Positions 37,424-45,393 of a DNA stretch of 64,000 nt are shown in pieces; the first letter of the stretch is position 1; each line of letters begins with the position of its first letter. The notes beneath the pieces are model-generated. The model worked only from the letters and a program-made list of their open reading frames with translations. It did not search any database and was not told the DNA's origin. Position numbers and translations under genes: made by a program. The DNA comes from JAZKFT01 sp965246935 (lineage in GTDB: Bacteria; Bacteroidota; Bacteroidia; Chitinophagales; Chitinophagaceae), in NCBI GenBank assembly GCA_965246935.1, contig CBDFGC010000019.1, positions 186,001 to 250,000 of the forward strand, given 5' to 3'.

Positions 37424-38311
37424 ATGACGGCAATCAGAAAATTCATACGAACCATTTGGTGGGTAGTTTTTATAGGATGGCTTCTTTTTCTGCTTGAGCA
37501 ATATTGTGAAAGGGCGGCAAATTCAAGCGGAGGAAGTTGGATAGGACATGTTATTGCACCTTTAATGGTTATCATCCTTGCAATACCAGTTCTACTATAT
37601 ATAAAAGTTCTTCATTTACCAACGGACATAAACTTTATAGTACTTATCACTATTGCTTGTTGGGGTTTAAATTTTCTAATACTTTATTTTGAGAAGGCAG
37701 AAGAAATCCGACAAGCAAGAGAACGAGAGGAACAACTAAAGATGGTTGAAGAACAAGAAAGAAAACGTAAAGCTGAACAAGCACAAAAAGAAGCAGAAAT
37801 TAGTAAACGAGAAAAAATTGTAAATGACATAAAAAACATTCTTTATAAAGAAGTTGGAAAAGAAGTAAACAAAACTTTAATACCAACACTATTAAATGAA
37901 CTGTATGATATTTATTTAGGTTTAAACTCTGAAAATATAAATGACCTTATTATAAATGGTAGTGTAACTGATTTTGAGAATATTATTAACTCCATAAAAT
38001 CTGAATTAAACAGATTAAAGAAGTTAGCTTTAGATGCACAAACAAGAGGTTTTACAGAAGACGAAAAGGAATATTCAGCATCGGATAATACCAATGGCAC
38101 AATGACAAAGGAAAAAGCCTTTCAAATCTTCGGTATTAATACAAATAGCTCAAAAGAAGACATCAAAAAGGCATACCGGGAATTAGCAAAGAAGTATAAT
38201 ACTGACCAACGAAGCAATTACGAGGAACATATAAAGGAATTATTAGTGGAAAAAATGAAGGAATTAAATAGTGCAAAAGATTATCTCACAACTTTAGGAC
38301 TTTATGGCTGA
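37424..38311 (+). CDS. cassette J gene 1: membrane protein with degenerate J domain
   Basis: 295 residues. Three membrane helices (about 9-29, 41-63, 68-90) are followed by an Arg/Glu-rich coiled coil (92-130), a helical middle, and a C-terminal J-like domain (AFQIFGINTNSSKEDIKKAY then RELAKKYNTDQRSNYEE). The HPD tripeptide needed to stimulate DnaK is replaced by NTD, so it may bind without activating Hsp70. It overlaps the vWA gene by 8 bp, so the two are translationally coupled. Confidence 0.72.
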   Translation: MTAIRKFIRTIWWVVFIGWLLFLLEQYCERAANSSGGSWIGHVIAPLMVIILAIPVLLYIKVLHLPTDINFIVLITIACWGLNFLILYFEKAEEIRQAREREEQLKMVEEQERKRKAEQAQKEAEISKREKIVNDIKNILYKEVGKEVNKTLIPTLLNELYDIYLGLNSENINDLIINGSVTDFENIINSIKSELNRLKKLALDAQTRGFTEDEKEYSASDNTNGTMTKEKAFQIFGINTNSSKEDIKKAYRELAKKYNTDQRSNYEEHIKELLVEKMKELNSAKDYLTTLGLYG

Positions 38312-38936
38312 AAATAAAAATCATCCCTTACAACGAGTGAATAAAACAACTCAAAACAATTGGTTAACAAAACTTGAAAATGTAACTGGTAAACCTATTA
38401 CAAAAGCAGAACCATTTTTAAGTTCAGTGTTCTTTTTATTGGATTGTTCCAGCAGTATGGATGCAGACAATAAATTTATACAAGCAAGAAAAGGAGGAAT
38501 TGAATATGCAATTGATGCAAAAAAGAAAGGATATAAAATCGGTTTGATTTCCTTTGATAGTAATGCCAATAAAATTCTTAGTCCTCAAGAAAATATTGAA
38601 TTATTTCAAATTGAGTTAAATAGACTAATTCCAAGCGGCTCAACTAATTTGACAGATGCAATAAAAATTGCTAAAGAAAATCTTCTAACACTTCAAGGAG
38701 AAAAAATAATATTTATTGTAACGGACGGTTTTCCTGATAATTCAAATTCTGCAATTGAAGAAGCAAAATCAGCTTCTAAATTGGGTATTGAAATTATGAC
38801 TTTAGGAACGGATGATGCAGATTTAGACTTTCTGAATAAGCTATCAACAAAAAAAGAATTTTCAATTAAAGTAGATAAAAGAGATTTCGCTATTGGAATT
38901 AAATCAATGTCAAAGTTACTACCTGCTAAAGAATAA
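38304..38936 (+). CDS. cassette J gene 2: von Willebrand factor A domain protein
   Basis: 210 residues, nearly all one vWA domain. The metal-ion site is complete: DCSSSM (D47, S49, S51), GSTNL (T114) and VTDGFPD (D141). No signal peptide, so cytoplasmic, like TerY-type proteins. It starts 8 bp inside the J-like gene and is followed after 13 bp by a coiled-coil gene. vWA proteins act as metal-dependent binding hubs in stress and phage-defence operons. A defence role here is inferred. Confidence 0.8.
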   Translation: MAENKNHPLQRVNKTTQNNWLTKLENVTGKPITKAEPFLSSVFFLLDCSSSMDADNKFIQARKGGIEYAIDAKKKGYKIGLISFDSNANKILSPQENIELFQIELNRLIPSGSTNLTDAIKIAKENLLTLQGEKIIFIVTDGFPDNSNSAIEEAKSASKLGIEIMTLGTDDADLDFLNKLSTKKEFSIKVDKRDFAIGIKSMSKLLPAKE

Positions 38937-38949
38937 ATAATTTATTACT

Positions 38950-39252
38950 ATGACTAAAAATGAGCTATTGAAACAAGCGAAGGAAATTCGGGATCGAAAG
39001 TTAAAAAGCGAAAAAGAATTTCGAGATGGTAAGCTCGAAAGAGCAGAAGATTTTAGAGATAGTAAACTCAAAGAAATTAAAAGCCTAGTAGGGAGCGAAA
39101 AAATTTCATGGGATGCTCACGATTCTCGAAAACATAAAATTTGGGAAGACTATGAAGAAGCAAAACATAAAATTTGGGAAACATTTAAAGAAAGAGAGGA
39201 CCAAATCTGGGAGAACTTTAGAGTTGCCGAAAGCAAAATATTTTCTGACTAA
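38950..39252 (+). CDS. cassette J gene 3: Trp/Lys/Glu-rich coiled-coil protein with short repeats
   Basis: 100 residues, one continuous predicted helix. Two repeat types are visible: EFRDGKLERAEDFRDSKLKE in the first half, and HKIWEDYEEAKHKIWETFKE, then DQIWENF, in the second (an 11-residue step around [KQ]IWE). The 11-residue period suggests a right-handed coiled coil. Family not recognised. It shares a transcript with the J-like and vWA genes. Confidence 0.65.
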   Translation: MTKNELLKQAKEIRDRKLKSEKEFRDGKLERAEDFRDSKLKEIKSLVGSEKISWDAHDSRKHKIWEDYEEAKHKIWETFKEREDQIWENFRVAESKIFSD

Positions 39253-39290
39253 AAGTACCAAAATAGAATGAAAATCAAAACGAATGAAAG

Positions 39291-39493
39291 CACCGCCCAC
39301 AACGATAAAGTATTGCTGCAAGTGGGGCATGACGTTGAAGCAATCGGCATTAGTTCGTTACTCGGCAGCAGTTATCGGCTGGACGAATAAAGCCAAGACT
39401 TTAGTTCTTATTTTCATCAACAAAACAAAGCCAAGACACAGTTCCGGGCAGGACGTTATGAAATCCCCCACCTGCAGCAATACTTTATCGTTG
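39291..39493 (+). repeat. attC-like site J
   Basis: Left core CACCGCCCACAAC complements GTTGTAGGCAATG (37371) at 10 of 13, the three differences being transitions. Arms CGATAAAGTATTGCTGCAAG and CTGCAGCAATACTTTATCG are the most nearly perfect pair in the array. GTTG at 39490. Confidence 0.8.
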
Positions 39494-39620
39494 TGGGTAA
39501 TGCCGACGGGTTGATACAGCCATCATCTGCAGGCAGGCAAGAGTTATGTTACTTGCAATGCTATAGCGACACTGCTAACTTGAAACTGACTGCAAGAGAC
39601 AAACAGAAAAAACTTGACAC

Positions 39621-40487
39621 ATGTTCAACCTGTTTAACATAGACCACGAGGAACTCAATTCTAAATTGAATAGCCTTTCCAGTAAGATTGATAGGGCACA
39701 ATCTTTTTTTGGCAATACATCAAAGTATGATTGGGACGACATCTTTGAACTTTGCACTGAGATTGCGGAACACTTCAAAAAAGCTCGGTACCCTACTAAA
39801 GCAGACAGGGATATTGCTTGGCAAAGATTTTATAGTTTGAGAAATACTGCATTCAATGTTCGGAACAGTCAATCTCATAATCGTTCTAAAGAACATTACA
39901 ACAAATTAATGAGTAGTTTAAAGTCAGCCGACTATGATGCGATTGGAGATTTTTTAGTTGGACATATTATGTCGCTTGGACTTTTAAAAACGACAGCAGA
40001 TGAAATGAAATCCAAAGGAAAGGAGTTGGGGAAAATTGGAGGATACTTCAAGTCGGTTAAACACGAAATGACGAAGGAGCATAAAGCAGAAGTTCATGAA
40101 CGCATGATTGAGGTTAGACAAAACCATGACGGCTTTTGGGGTAAGTGGAAAAGTTATCAAGAGGAAAAGTCAAAAGTTTATGAGCAGAAACAACAAGCTT
40201 GGGAAGAGAAAAAAGAAAAGAGTAAACAGATAAGAGCGAGAATTGAAAGTAACTTAGAAGGTAACAAGGAAAAACTATACAAAGCAAAAGATGCTTTAAA
40301 TAGATTTGAATCAAAACGAGATGAGCTTAGAAGTAAAATTTACGCCTCAAATAGTGATAATTGGAAATCAAAAGCTGAAGGGTGGCTTGACGAGTTCAAC
40401 GATAAAATCAGTAACATAGAAGAACAAATTGACCGACTTGAAAAATGGATTGAAGAAGATAGAGACAAACTAAGAAATTGGAATTGA
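39621..40487 (+). CDS. cassette K: long coiled-coil protein
   Basis: 288 residues, no signal or membrane segment. The N-terminal half is a helical domain (DWDDIFELCTEIAEHFKKAR, KADRDIAWQRFYSLRN) resembling domains in uncharacterised DUF349-like proteins. Residues 165-288 form a long coiled coil rich in Lys, Glu and Trp (YEQKQQAWEEKKEKSKQI, IEEQIDRLEKWIEEDRDKL). Composition is like the coiled-coil protein of cassette J. Function unknown. The leader of 130 bp (39490-39620) is longer than in other cassettes. Confidence 0.68.
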   Translation: MFNLFNIDHEELNSKLNSLSSKIDRAQSFFGNTSKYDWDDIFELCTEIAEHFKKARYPTKADRDIAWQRFYSLRNTAFNVRNSQSHNRSKEHYNKLMSSLKSADYDAIGDFLVGHIMSLGLLKTTADEMKSKGKELGKIGGYFKSVKHEMTKEHKAEVHERMIEVRQNHDGFWGKWKSYQEEKSKVYEQKQQAWEEKKEKSKQIRARIESNLEGNKEKLYKAKDALNRFESKRDELRSKIYASNSDNWKSKAEGWLDEFNDKISNIEEQIDRLEKWIEEDRDKLRNWN

Positions 40488-41059
40488 TGTGCAGAGAAAT
40501 TATTTACTTTAGTGCGAACATGAAATGACACAACAACGAACTTTTAACAGACAGTGGTGCGAACTTCAAACAGTTGTGCTTCGTATCAAGTGCAGTGCTG
40601 GCAAACAGTTTTGTGCTTCGTATTTGCCACCGTCGCCAAGCCCTGGCTTGTTTTGTAGGTAGACCCGAGCCGCTTCCCAACCCGGCTCGTTTCATTTGGT
40701 AGACCCGACTCGGGAGGCTACCATTGCAGCACGTTGGGTTGGGCAACGCCACAGGTCTATGTGGACAGGACGCAGGTGTTATTATCAGACTAACAAGTGA
40801 TTGATCACGATACCAACCCGACGACACAGCCTACAGCGGACTGCACTTCACAGGTTCACTTTATCATAGTCGTTGCGGTTGACCGTTGACAACATTTTAC
40901 GCAGACCCTTTTGTAGACAGTTTTGGTCTTTTTTTTCATTCAGTCAGCTTGTGGCGGACACTTTACGCCAGCAAAGAATGGAAGGTTTGTCGTTTACAAG
41001 TGCGGCGTTCATTTGGGCGACACTTTCCGCAACTGCATTCTACCAGCGTGTAGGTGTGG
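40488..41059. other. 570-bp stretch without a gene inside cassette K
   Basis: Repeats of TGTGCTTCGTAT, GTAGACCCGA and CGGACACTTT occur, plus fragments of palindrome arms (CGCCAAGCCCTGGC at about 40634). It reads like a decayed recombination site or old cassette whose gene has been lost. Small plus-strand frames near 40900-41100 have odd composition and no recognisable features. It may also have been reshaped by insertion of IS copy 3. Confidence 0.4.
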
Positions 41060-41159
41060 CACTGCCTACAACAGGGGGTTTGGCACTATGGCGGCGGACA
41101 CTTTGCGGGAGGTCGTAGTTGTGTTATCTTGCCGCCACAGCGCCAAGCCCTGTCCGTTG
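41060..41159 (+). repeat. attC-like site K (short form)
   Basis: Only 100 bp long. Left core CACTGCCTACAAC complements the cassette start GTTGTGGGTAATG (39490) at 10 of 13, all differences being transitions. Left arm GGTTTGGCACTATGGCGGC pairs with right arm GCCGCCACAGCGCCAAGCC. GTTG at 41156 is also the edge of IS copy 3. Confidence 0.72.
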
Positions 41160-41277
41160 AACCAACACCGCCTATTGAGGCGATGAGTTTTACGTTGCCG
41201 ATCTTGTGGTTATCTTTCCCATCTAAATATTACAAGATCATGGAAAAAAAACAGTAAGCCCGCCAGCTATTGCGGCA

Positions 41278-42147
41278 TTGGAAAAAGTAAACCAGTATTT
41301 ATCTGTGGGCCATTACAGCCCCAACACCGTCCGTAATTATTTAAGCGAACTTCGCTACCTTTTCACTTACTATGATGAGGTAAACCCGCACGACATTACA
41401 GAAGACCAGATATTGGAGTACCTGGTCTACCTCACTAAAACACTGGGTTGTAGCCGCGTAAAATGCAAGATGGCTGCCCAAAGCATTGCCTTCTTTTGCC
41501 GTCATGTGCTCAAGCGCCCTTACCTCATTCCTTCCGTAGTCTATCCCCGCACCGCTACTACCCTGCCACCTGTTATGTCTCCACAAGAGATCAAGGCACT
41601 CATCGATACAGTAGCAAACCTCAAGCACCGCTCTATCATCATGCTGCTTTACAGCAGCGGCATGCGGGTAAGCGAAATAGCCAATCTGAAGATTACCGAT
41701 ATTGACAGCCCCAACATGCGCATTAAAGTTGTACAGGGCAAAGGCGCCAAAGACCGCTATACCATTCTCTCCCAACAGGTGCTATTGGAACTCAGAGCTT
41801 ACTACCTCATCTATAAGCCAAAACAATACCTGTTCAATGGCCAGGGTGCAGGCAAGCCCGTCAGCGTACGCAATATCCAGCACCTGGTGCAAAAGGCACT
41901 CATCAAACTGGGTCTTGACAGTAAGCACTATACGGTGCATACCATCCGCCATAGTTTTGCAACTCATTTAGTAGATAATGGTACCGACCTGCACACCGTA
42001 AAGGAACTGCTGGGGCATACTTGTTTGCAAACCACAATGCGTTACCTGCACCTGACCACCAGCCGCACCGATGGTATAATCAATCCTTATGATACGTTGC
42101 CATTGAGCACGCCCCTAACAACATCAAAAAAGCAAACCCCTAAATGA
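41278..42147 (+). CDS. IS91-associated tyrosine recombinase, copy 3
   Basis: 289 residues, intact, with the same catalytic set as copy 2 (GMRVSE Arg, QGKGAKDR Lys, HTIRHSFATH, LLGHTC, TMRYLHL Tyr). It differs from copy 2 by scattered substitutions mainly in the N-terminal domain (for example YFTYYDEVNPHDI instead of CYYDEVSPQEI type sequence). TTG start, or ATG 41240 with -1 slippage on the A8 run. The transposase follows 8 bp after the stop. Confidence 0.9.
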   Translation: MEKVNQYLSVGHYSPNTVRNYLSELRYLFTYYDEVNPHDITEDQILEYLVYLTKTLGCSRVKCKMAAQSIAFFCRHVLKRPYLIPSVVYPRTATTLPPVMSPQEIKALIDTVANLKHRSIIMLLYSSGMRVSEIANLKITDIDSPNMRIKVVQGKGAKDRYTILSQQVLLELRAYYLIYKPKQYLFNGQGAGKPVSVRNIQHLVQKALIKLGLDSKHYTVHTIRHSFATHLVDNGTDLHTVKELLGHTCLQTTMRYLHLTTSRTDGIINPYDTLPLSTPLTTSKKQTPK

Positions 42148-42154
42148 TGTTGCG

Positions 42155-43324
42155 ATGCTGGCTTATACAACCCCGAAAGCTACCGTGCAGCAGGTACTAC
42201 AGCAACACTATGAGCCGCAGGCAGCCACCAACCGGCATGTGCAAAAAGTGATGCAGCGCTTGATGGTTTGCCGCACTGCTGCCCTTGGCTATCATGCTTA
42301 TCAATGCGGTGATGAAGCTTGCGCTCATATTAAGTATCAGTATCATAGCTGCCGTGACCGCCACTGCCCCAATTGTGGAGCAATGAAGAAGGGGGAATGG
42401 ATAGAAGCACGGATGCAGGAGTTACTGCCGGTGAAGTATTATCACGTCGTATTCACTTTGCCACATGAGCTTAACAGCCTCCTACTTGGTCACCGTCAGC
42501 TACTGTTTAAGCTACTGTTCGATGCTTCTTCTCAAACGCTGCTCACTTTTGCCCGTGACCCGCAGTACCTGGATGCCGTGCCGGGTATTATCAGCGTGCT
42601 ACATACCTGGGGACAGCAACTAAGCTTTCATCCCCATATCCATTGCATTGTCAGTGGGGGTGGCATTACTGCTGAGAACACCTGGAAAGAGGCTAAGAAA
42701 AACAGTTATCGTTTTCTCTTCCCGGTAAAGGCCATGCACATCGTCTACCGGGCTAAGTTCCTACAGGCTTTACAGCAACTGATCAATAAGGGGGAAGTGG
42801 TAATGGCAGACGGAACGGATGGCAAATGGCTGATCAATCTGCTCTATCAGAAAGAGTGGGTGGTATATGCCAAAGCACCGTTTGGCGGGCCACAGGCCGT
42901 GATCGAATACCTGGGCAGATACACGCACAAAGTAGCTATCAGCAATCATCGGATAAGCAGTCTCAACGACGAAGAAGGTACGGTGACCTTTGATTATAAA
43001 GATTACGCAGATGCCAGTAAGCAAAAGCAGATGAGCTTATCGGGCAGTGAGTTTATCCGGCGTTTTGAGCAGCACATACTACCGAAGGGCTTTACCAAAA
43101 TACGGACATATGGCTACCTGGCAAACCGCAACCGGCACACCAGGATTAATGAAGTGCTCAAAAGCATGCAGTTGCCGGTGCACAAGGGGTTGGTAAAAGT
43201 GTCATTGGAGGTGCGGCTCAAAGAGCAGTATGGCATAGAGGTGGCGGAGTGCCCGGTATGCAAAAACAAAACGCTGCGGCTGATAGCGGTGTACAACCCG
43301 TGGAAGAAAAGTGATGACGGGTGA
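42155..43324 (+). CDS. IS91-family HUH transposase, copy 3
   Basis: 389 residues: zinc-binding CRDRHCPNCG, HUH motif HPHIHC, tyrosines in YLGRYTHK and C-terminal CPVCKNK. Where copies 1 and 2 carry the extra palindrome, this copy reads AKKNSYRFLFPVKAM, the likely original sequence. Role as for copy 2: single-strand nicking and rolling-circle movement. It probably is active, given the intact frame. Confidence 0.93.
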   Translation: MLAYTTPKATVQQVLQQHYEPQAATNRHVQKVMQRLMVCRTAALGYHAYQCGDEACAHIKYQYHSCRDRHCPNCGAMKKGEWIEARMQELLPVKYYHVVFTLPHELNSLLLGHRQLLFKLLFDASSQTLLTFARDPQYLDAVPGIISVLHTWGQQLSFHPHIHCIVSGGGITAENTWKEAKKNSYRFLFPVKAMHIVYRAKFLQALQQLINKGEVVMADGTDGKWLINLLYQKEWVVYAKAPFGGPQAVIEYLGRYTHKVAISNHRISSLNDEEGTVTFDYKDYADASKQKQMSLSGSEFIRRFEQHILPKGFTKIRTYGYLANRNRHTRINEVLKSMQLPVHKGLVKVSLEVRLKEQYGIEVAECPVCKNKTLRLIAVYNPWKKSDDG

Positions 43325-43485
43325 GCAGGTAAGGGAGTGCACTGTTTGAGGGGAAGTGGAAAGGCAACGCCTGAAGGACGTGCTGGCAGGGATATGGCCG
43401 GCATTAAAAAAAGAAGGTATTAAAAGATACAAACATGCAACAAATAGCTACTTTAGCCAGCCTTATGCTGGCTGCCGGGCCACAG

Positions 43486-43875
43486 CAAGGCAAAAACAAC
43501 TATTTGAAAACCAAAACCGATGATAAAAAACCAACAAATGCAAGAGTGTAGTCCGATACTTTCCTCCTAACGGTAACATTACGGCCGTGTCGGTCAACTT
43601 AAAAGTATACCGCAAAGCCCCGCAATACCTAAACATGCGGGGCTTCTTCAGGGGGCCTTGCGGATACTTTTCTTTTTGTTCAAGGCAAAAACAACTATTT
43701 GAAAACCAAAACCGATGATAAAAAACCAACAAATGCAAGAGTGTAGTCCGATACTTTCCTCCTAATGGTAACATTACGGCCGTGTCGGTCAACTTAAAAG
43801 TATACCGCAAAGCCCCGCAATACCTAAACATGCGGGGCTTCTTCAGGGGGCCTTGCGGATACTTTTCTTTTTGTT
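43486..43875. repeat. tandem duplication of the 195-bp IS terminus
   Basis: 43486-43680 (CAAGGCAAAAACAAC... to ...CTTTTTGTT) is repeated at 43681-43875 with only about one base difference (CTCCTAACGG versus CTCCTAATGG). Each copy contains the full attC-like tail (CAAC at 43595 and 43790). Both begin with CAAG, one of the tetranucleotides used by IS91 as target, so an incomplete second transposition or tail-to-tail cassette recombination is possible. Confidence 0.85.
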
Positions 43876-43950
43876 GTGCGTCACCTTCCAACCCACCCTA
43901 CAACTTTGACAGCAAAAAAAAATTTAGTTTCTAATTTTGGAAACATTTAT

Positions 43951-43958
43951 TATCTTTG
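43951..43958 (+). promoter_or_regulatory. -7 box of the cassette-borne HigBA operon
   Basis: TATCTTTG (consensus TAnnTTTG), with a weak TTTC about 20 bp upstream as -33, lies 16 bp before the toxin start codon. It suggests that this cassette carries its own promoter. Confidence 0.55.
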
Positions 43959-43974
43959 TCGAAACGATTTTTAA

Positions 43975-44316
43975 TTGCACTACTTTCAGACACGTTTTTT
44001 AGAAGAAGCAGACAAATTCATTGCTGACCTTGACCAAAAGGCTGCAAGAAAAGTGTTTTATAACATTGACCTTGCCGAACAAAGTAACGACCCAAAACTT
44101 TTCAAGAAACTACAAAAAGACATTTGGGAATTTAGAACAAACTTTGGTGGACAACAAATTAGACTGCTTGCATTTTGGGACAAAGACAGCGACACAGAAA
44201 CTTTGGTTTTCGCTACTCACGGGTTCATCAAAAAGGTGGACAAAGTACCTGCAAACGAAATTGAAAGAGCGGTAAACATCAGAAAAAAATATTTTGAAAG
44301 CAAACTTAAAAAATAG
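43975..44316 (+). CDS. cassette L gene 1: HigB/RelE-like toxin (Gp49 family)
   Basis: 113 residues from TTG 43975. FLEEADKFIADLDQKAARKVFYNI, then LQKDIWEFRTNFGGQQIRLLAFW and FATHGFIKKVDKVPANEIERAV, are the layout of phage-derived Gp49-like/HigB toxins that cut mRNA at the ribosome. The toxin-first order is typical of higBA. The antitoxin starts 4 bp after its stop. TA pairs are common stabilising passengers of integron arrays. Confidence 0.85.
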   Translation: MHYFQTRFLEEADKFIADLDQKAARKVFYNIDLAEQSNDPKLFKKLQKDIWEFRTNFGGQQIRLLAFWDKDSDTETLVFATHGFIKKVDKVPANEIERAVNIRKKYFESKLKK

Positions 44317-44320
44317 CATT

Positions 44321-44650
44321 ATGGCAAAGAAAGCAGAAATGAAATCATACTCACTTGCCGAAATGAAAGATAAATACATCGGCAAAACGGGCACAGCAGA
44401 CAGAGACGAATATGAGTATGAACTTCGTATGGACGTTTTGGGACGTATGATAAAAACGGCAAGACAAGAACGCAATTTGACACAAGAGCAATTGGGCGAA
44501 CTTGTTGGTGTGCAAAAGGCTCAAATTTCTAAGCTTGAAAGCAGTGCTAACAGTGCGACAATTGACACAATCTTAAAAGTTTTTAAAGCATTAAAAGCAG
44601 ACATCCATTTTAACGTGACGCTTGAAAAACAATACTTGCAACTTGTGTGA
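44321..44650 (+). CDS. cassette L gene 2: HigA-like XRE antitoxin
   Basis: 109 residues from ATG 44321. The C-terminal half is a Cro/CI-type helix-turn-helix: LGRMIKTARQERNLTQEQLG, ELVGVQKAQISKLESSANSA and TIDTILKVFKALK. The N-terminal ~45 residues probably contact the toxin. Such antitoxins also repress their own promoter, which lies just upstream of the toxin gene. Stop is 8 bp before the closing palindrome. Confidence 0.88.
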   Translation: MAKKAEMKSYSLAEMKDKYIGKTGTADRDEYEYELRMDVLGRMIKTARQERNLTQEQLGELVGVQKAQISKLESSANSATIDTILKVFKALKADIHFNVTLEKQYLQLV

Positions 44651-44657
44651 CAATAAG

Positions 44658-44856
44658 GCGAACGCACAACATGGGGTTTTGTGCAAGTTGGGCAGACGGA
44701 ATAACAATGAACATTTGCAATTCTATTTGGCTTTTGTTCGGGCAGGACGTACATCGCTGAACTTTTGTACTTAACTTCAACTTTATATTTTCAATCAGCA
44801 GCGGTTCCGGGCAGACGGAATTCTATTTCCCAACCTGCACAAAGCCCTGTTCGTTG
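44658..44856 (+). repeat. attC-like site L
   Basis: Left core ACGCACAAC complements the first 9 bases of the cassette, GTTGTGCGT (43873). Left arm GGGGTTTTGTGCAAGTTGGG pairs with right arm CCCAACCTGCACAAAGCCC. Compared with site B, GCAGGGC became GTTGGG on the left and the right arm changed to match. GTTG at 44853. Confidence 0.8.
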
Positions 44857-44885
44857 CCTGCAAGTTTCGCAGACCCCTATAAATT

Positions 44886-45392
44886 ATGGACACAGAAAGA
44901 TATCGGACAGGACAAAAACGAATTTGGGCTGCTATTGTTGACGGAATTGTTTTTATGCCGTTTTTACTGGTTAACCGATTTTTTATCTCCCCGACAACAA
45001 ACGAATATTTAATTATGGGTTGGCAGACATTTACTGTTTTCATTCCCATACTTTATTCAATCATTGCACATTATAAATATGGACAGACAATTGGAAAGTG
45101 GGTTGCGGGTGTAAAAGTTTTAGACATTAGTGAAGCCAAAACAATTAATCTCAGGCAATCTCTTTTACGAGATAGTTTTTATTTGGTAGTAGAACTTATT
45201 GGCTTTTGTTATTACCTTTTTCTAATTGTTAAAAATGGCGACACGCAATATTTCTTTGACGGATTTAATGAGTTTGCATCGACACCATTTTTTATTTGGA
45301 CTTTATTGGAACTAATTACGATGTTTACGAATAACAAAAGAAGAGCAATACATGACTTCCTGGCAAAATCAGTAGTTGTGCGGCCAGAATAA
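44886..45392 (+). CDS. cassette M: RDD-family membrane protein
   Basis: 168 residues with the RDD signature: R..A..VD in RIWAAIVDGIVFMPFLL, then HYKYGQTIGKWVAGVKVLD, and the final RRAIHDFLAKSVVV. About four membrane helices. RDD proteins may be small-molecule or ion transporters, but most are uncharacterised. It is the only gene in its cassette, beginning 33 bp after the GTTG edge. Confidence 0.85.
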   Translation: MDTERYRTGQKRIWAAIVDGIVFMPFLLVNRFFISPTTNEYLIMGWQTFTVFIPILYSIIAHYKYGQTIGKWVAGVKVLDISEAKTINLRQSLLRDSFYLVVELIGFCYYLFLIVKNGDTQYFFDGFNEFASTPFFIWTLLELITMFTNNKRRAIHDFLAKSVVVRPE

Positions 45393-45393
45393 A

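Larger units (their letters stand above)
41156..43872 (+). mobile_element. IS91-like element copy 3, intact genes, duplicated tail
   Basis: Starts GTTGAACCAACACCGCC like the others but with a changed hairpin (CGCC-TATTGA-GGCG). Both genes are intact. The element would end at 43677, but GTT there is followed by CAAGG and a second copy of the last 195 bp, ending at 43872 before GTTG (43873). It lacks the palindromic insert found in the transposase genes of copies 1 and 2, so it represents an older or separate lineage. Confidence 0.88.

Noticed and set aside
25571..44856. The dispersed ~200-bp palindromes as ordinary MITEs or REP elements
   Set aside because: Their cores differ from site to site and complement the start of the gene unit they close, and all lie in one orientation behind plus-strand genes. 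MITEs would have constant termini.
23588..45392. Prophage or plasmid remnant
   Set aside because: No capsid, terminase, tail, replication or mobilisation genes. The repeated site structure explains the layout better.
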